Below are positions 63,346 to 64,000 of a DNA stretch of 64,000 nucleotides, one piece after another. A program made the translations under genes and the position numbers. The notes under the pieces are model-generated. The model did not search any database and was not told where the DNA came from. It saw nothing but the letters and a program-made list of their open reading frames with translations. The stretch comes from Silvimonas iriomotensis (GTDB taxonomy: Bacteria > Pseudomonadota > Gammaproteobacteria > Burkholderiales > Chitinibacteraceae): the NCBI RefSeq assembly GCF_014645535.1, contig NZ_BMLX01000002.1:62001-126000 (forward strand), given 5' to 3'. Every line of letters begins with the position of its first letter. Positions within the stretch are counted from its first letter, which is position 1.

Positions 63346-64000
63346 ATGCAAGACCCCGCGCCACAAGCCCTTATCAAGGCCGGTACCCCGGCCTACCGTC
63401 GTACCAATATCGCCCTCTTCCTCGGCGGTTTTTCCACCTTCTGGTTGTTGTACTGGGTGCAGCCCCTGCTGCCCATGTTCTCACGCGTATTCGGCCTTTC
63501 CCCGGCCGCCAGCAGCGTGGCGCTGTCCATTTCCACGGGTGGTCTGGCGCTGGCGCTGATCCCGGCCAGTTTTATCTCTGACCGCTTTGGCCGCAAGCCG
63601 GTCATGTGCACCGCCATGTTTGCCGCGGCGACACTGACTTTCCTGAGTGCCTTTGCCCCCGGCTTTGGCAGCCTGCTGGTGTTCCGTATCTTGTGCGGCG
63701 TGGTGCTGGCCGGCCTGCCCGCCGTGGCCATGGCGTATCTGGCGGAGGAAATCGACCCGCTGTCGCTGGGTTCATCCATGGGCCTGTATATTGCCGGCAC
63801 CGCACTGGGCGGCATGAGCGGACGCCTGGCCAGTGCCTGGGTGGCCGATTTCTTTACCTGGCGTGCTGCCGCAGGTTTTGTCGGCGGACTGGGTCTGATC
63901 GCGGCGTTTGTGTTCTGGCGCTTCCTGCCTGCCTCCCGGCACTTTGCGCCGCGTGCGCTGCCAATCAGCGCCGCCGGCCGCAAGGCACTGTGGCAAGCGG
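63346..64000 (+). CDS. MFS transporter (YnfM-like), N-terminal part, cut by right edge
   Basis: 218 complete codons from ATG 63346 to the window edge, with no stop. At least six membrane helices are present (NIALFLGGFSTFWLLYWVQP onward). The MFS motif between helices 2 and 3 is FISDRFGRKPVM, and the antiporter-type AMAYLAEEIDP block follows. The group includes YnfM-type efflux or uptake permeases. Divergent from the LysR gene, 102 bases apart. Substrate unknown. Confidence 0.85.
   Translation, partial: MQDPAPQALIKAGTPAYRRTNIALFLGGFSTFWLLYWVQPLLPMFSRVFGLSPAASSVALSISTGGLALALIPASFISDRFGRKPVMCTAMFAAATLTFLSAFAPGFGSLLVFRILCGVVLAGLPAVAMAYLAEEIDPLSLGSSMGLYIAGTALGGMSGRLASAWVADFFTWRAAAGFVGGLGLIAAFVFWRFLPASRHFAPRALPISAAGRKALWQA

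Overview
This window is an accessory-rich stretch of chromosome from a GC-rich betaproteobacterium, most likely in the order Neisseriales and near the chitinolytic Chitinibacteraceae (Silvimonas/Andreprevotia-like). That placement is inference. It rests on an RmpM-like class 4 outer-membrane protein divergent from gyrA, a secreted GH18 chitinase with chitin-binding modules, and a serC-pheA-hisC block beside gyrA. No rRNA, tRNA or CRISPR array was seen, and the two end genes run off the window.

Layout. 1-2578: a lipoprotein-type propeller sensor (cut by the left edge) and two divergent LuxR-type regulators, one with a degenerate receiver. 2765-5490: dps, yejK and an AT-rich DUF5672 glycosyltransferase-like gene that looks frameshifted. 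5652-7976: a TetR-GST-flavin oxidase unit with palindromic operators. 8207-10573: a complete bufferin-type RiPP operon (precursor, DUF692 MNIO enzyme, DUF2063 partner, DoxX). 10638-14402: Sua5 and an acid-inducible-type amino acid decarboxylase. 14697-17863: two overlapping TPR-GGDEF genes, the first with a dead GGDEF domain. 17968-20540: DUF427, a methyltransferase, a periplasmic repeat protein and a HigBA toxin-antitoxin pair. 20640-27890: an AraC/alcohol dehydrogenase pair, TldD/TldE and a LysR/oxidoreductase pair.

27960-36647 is a mostly housekeeping minus-strand block: hisC, a LOG-type nucleosidase, pheA, serC, a DUF2059 protein, two hotdog thioesterases and gyrA. 36957-42860 runs on the plus strand: rmpM-like, lolA, rarA, serS, nfeD and an SPFH protein.

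43250-51377 is a seven-gene minus-strand locus for uptake and breakdown of 2-aminoethylphosphonate (AEP). It holds a binding protein, an HD-domain protein, an ATPase, a fused permease, PhnW, PhnX and an FAD aminophosphonate oxidoreductase. PhnW and PhnX together would convert AEP to acetaldehyde and phosphate. Its two transcription starts may share a TCTAGACG operator. The 3' end of the locus abuts 19 perfect copies of a 7-bp repeat.

51378-56979 holds sstT and ygiQ between repeat-rich spacers: three exact-period 125-bp tandem repeats, REP-like hairpins, and one longer composite repeat present once on each side in opposite orientation. The right end carries a SMP-30 family lactonase, an AlkB-like membrane hydroxylase, the chitinase, an unrecognised Ala/Ser-rich protein, and a LysR/MFS pair cut by the right edge.

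Most points worth following up are in the bufferin operon, the paired live and dead GGDEF genes, the phosphonate locus and the repeat families. No wholly new system could be proved from sequence alone.
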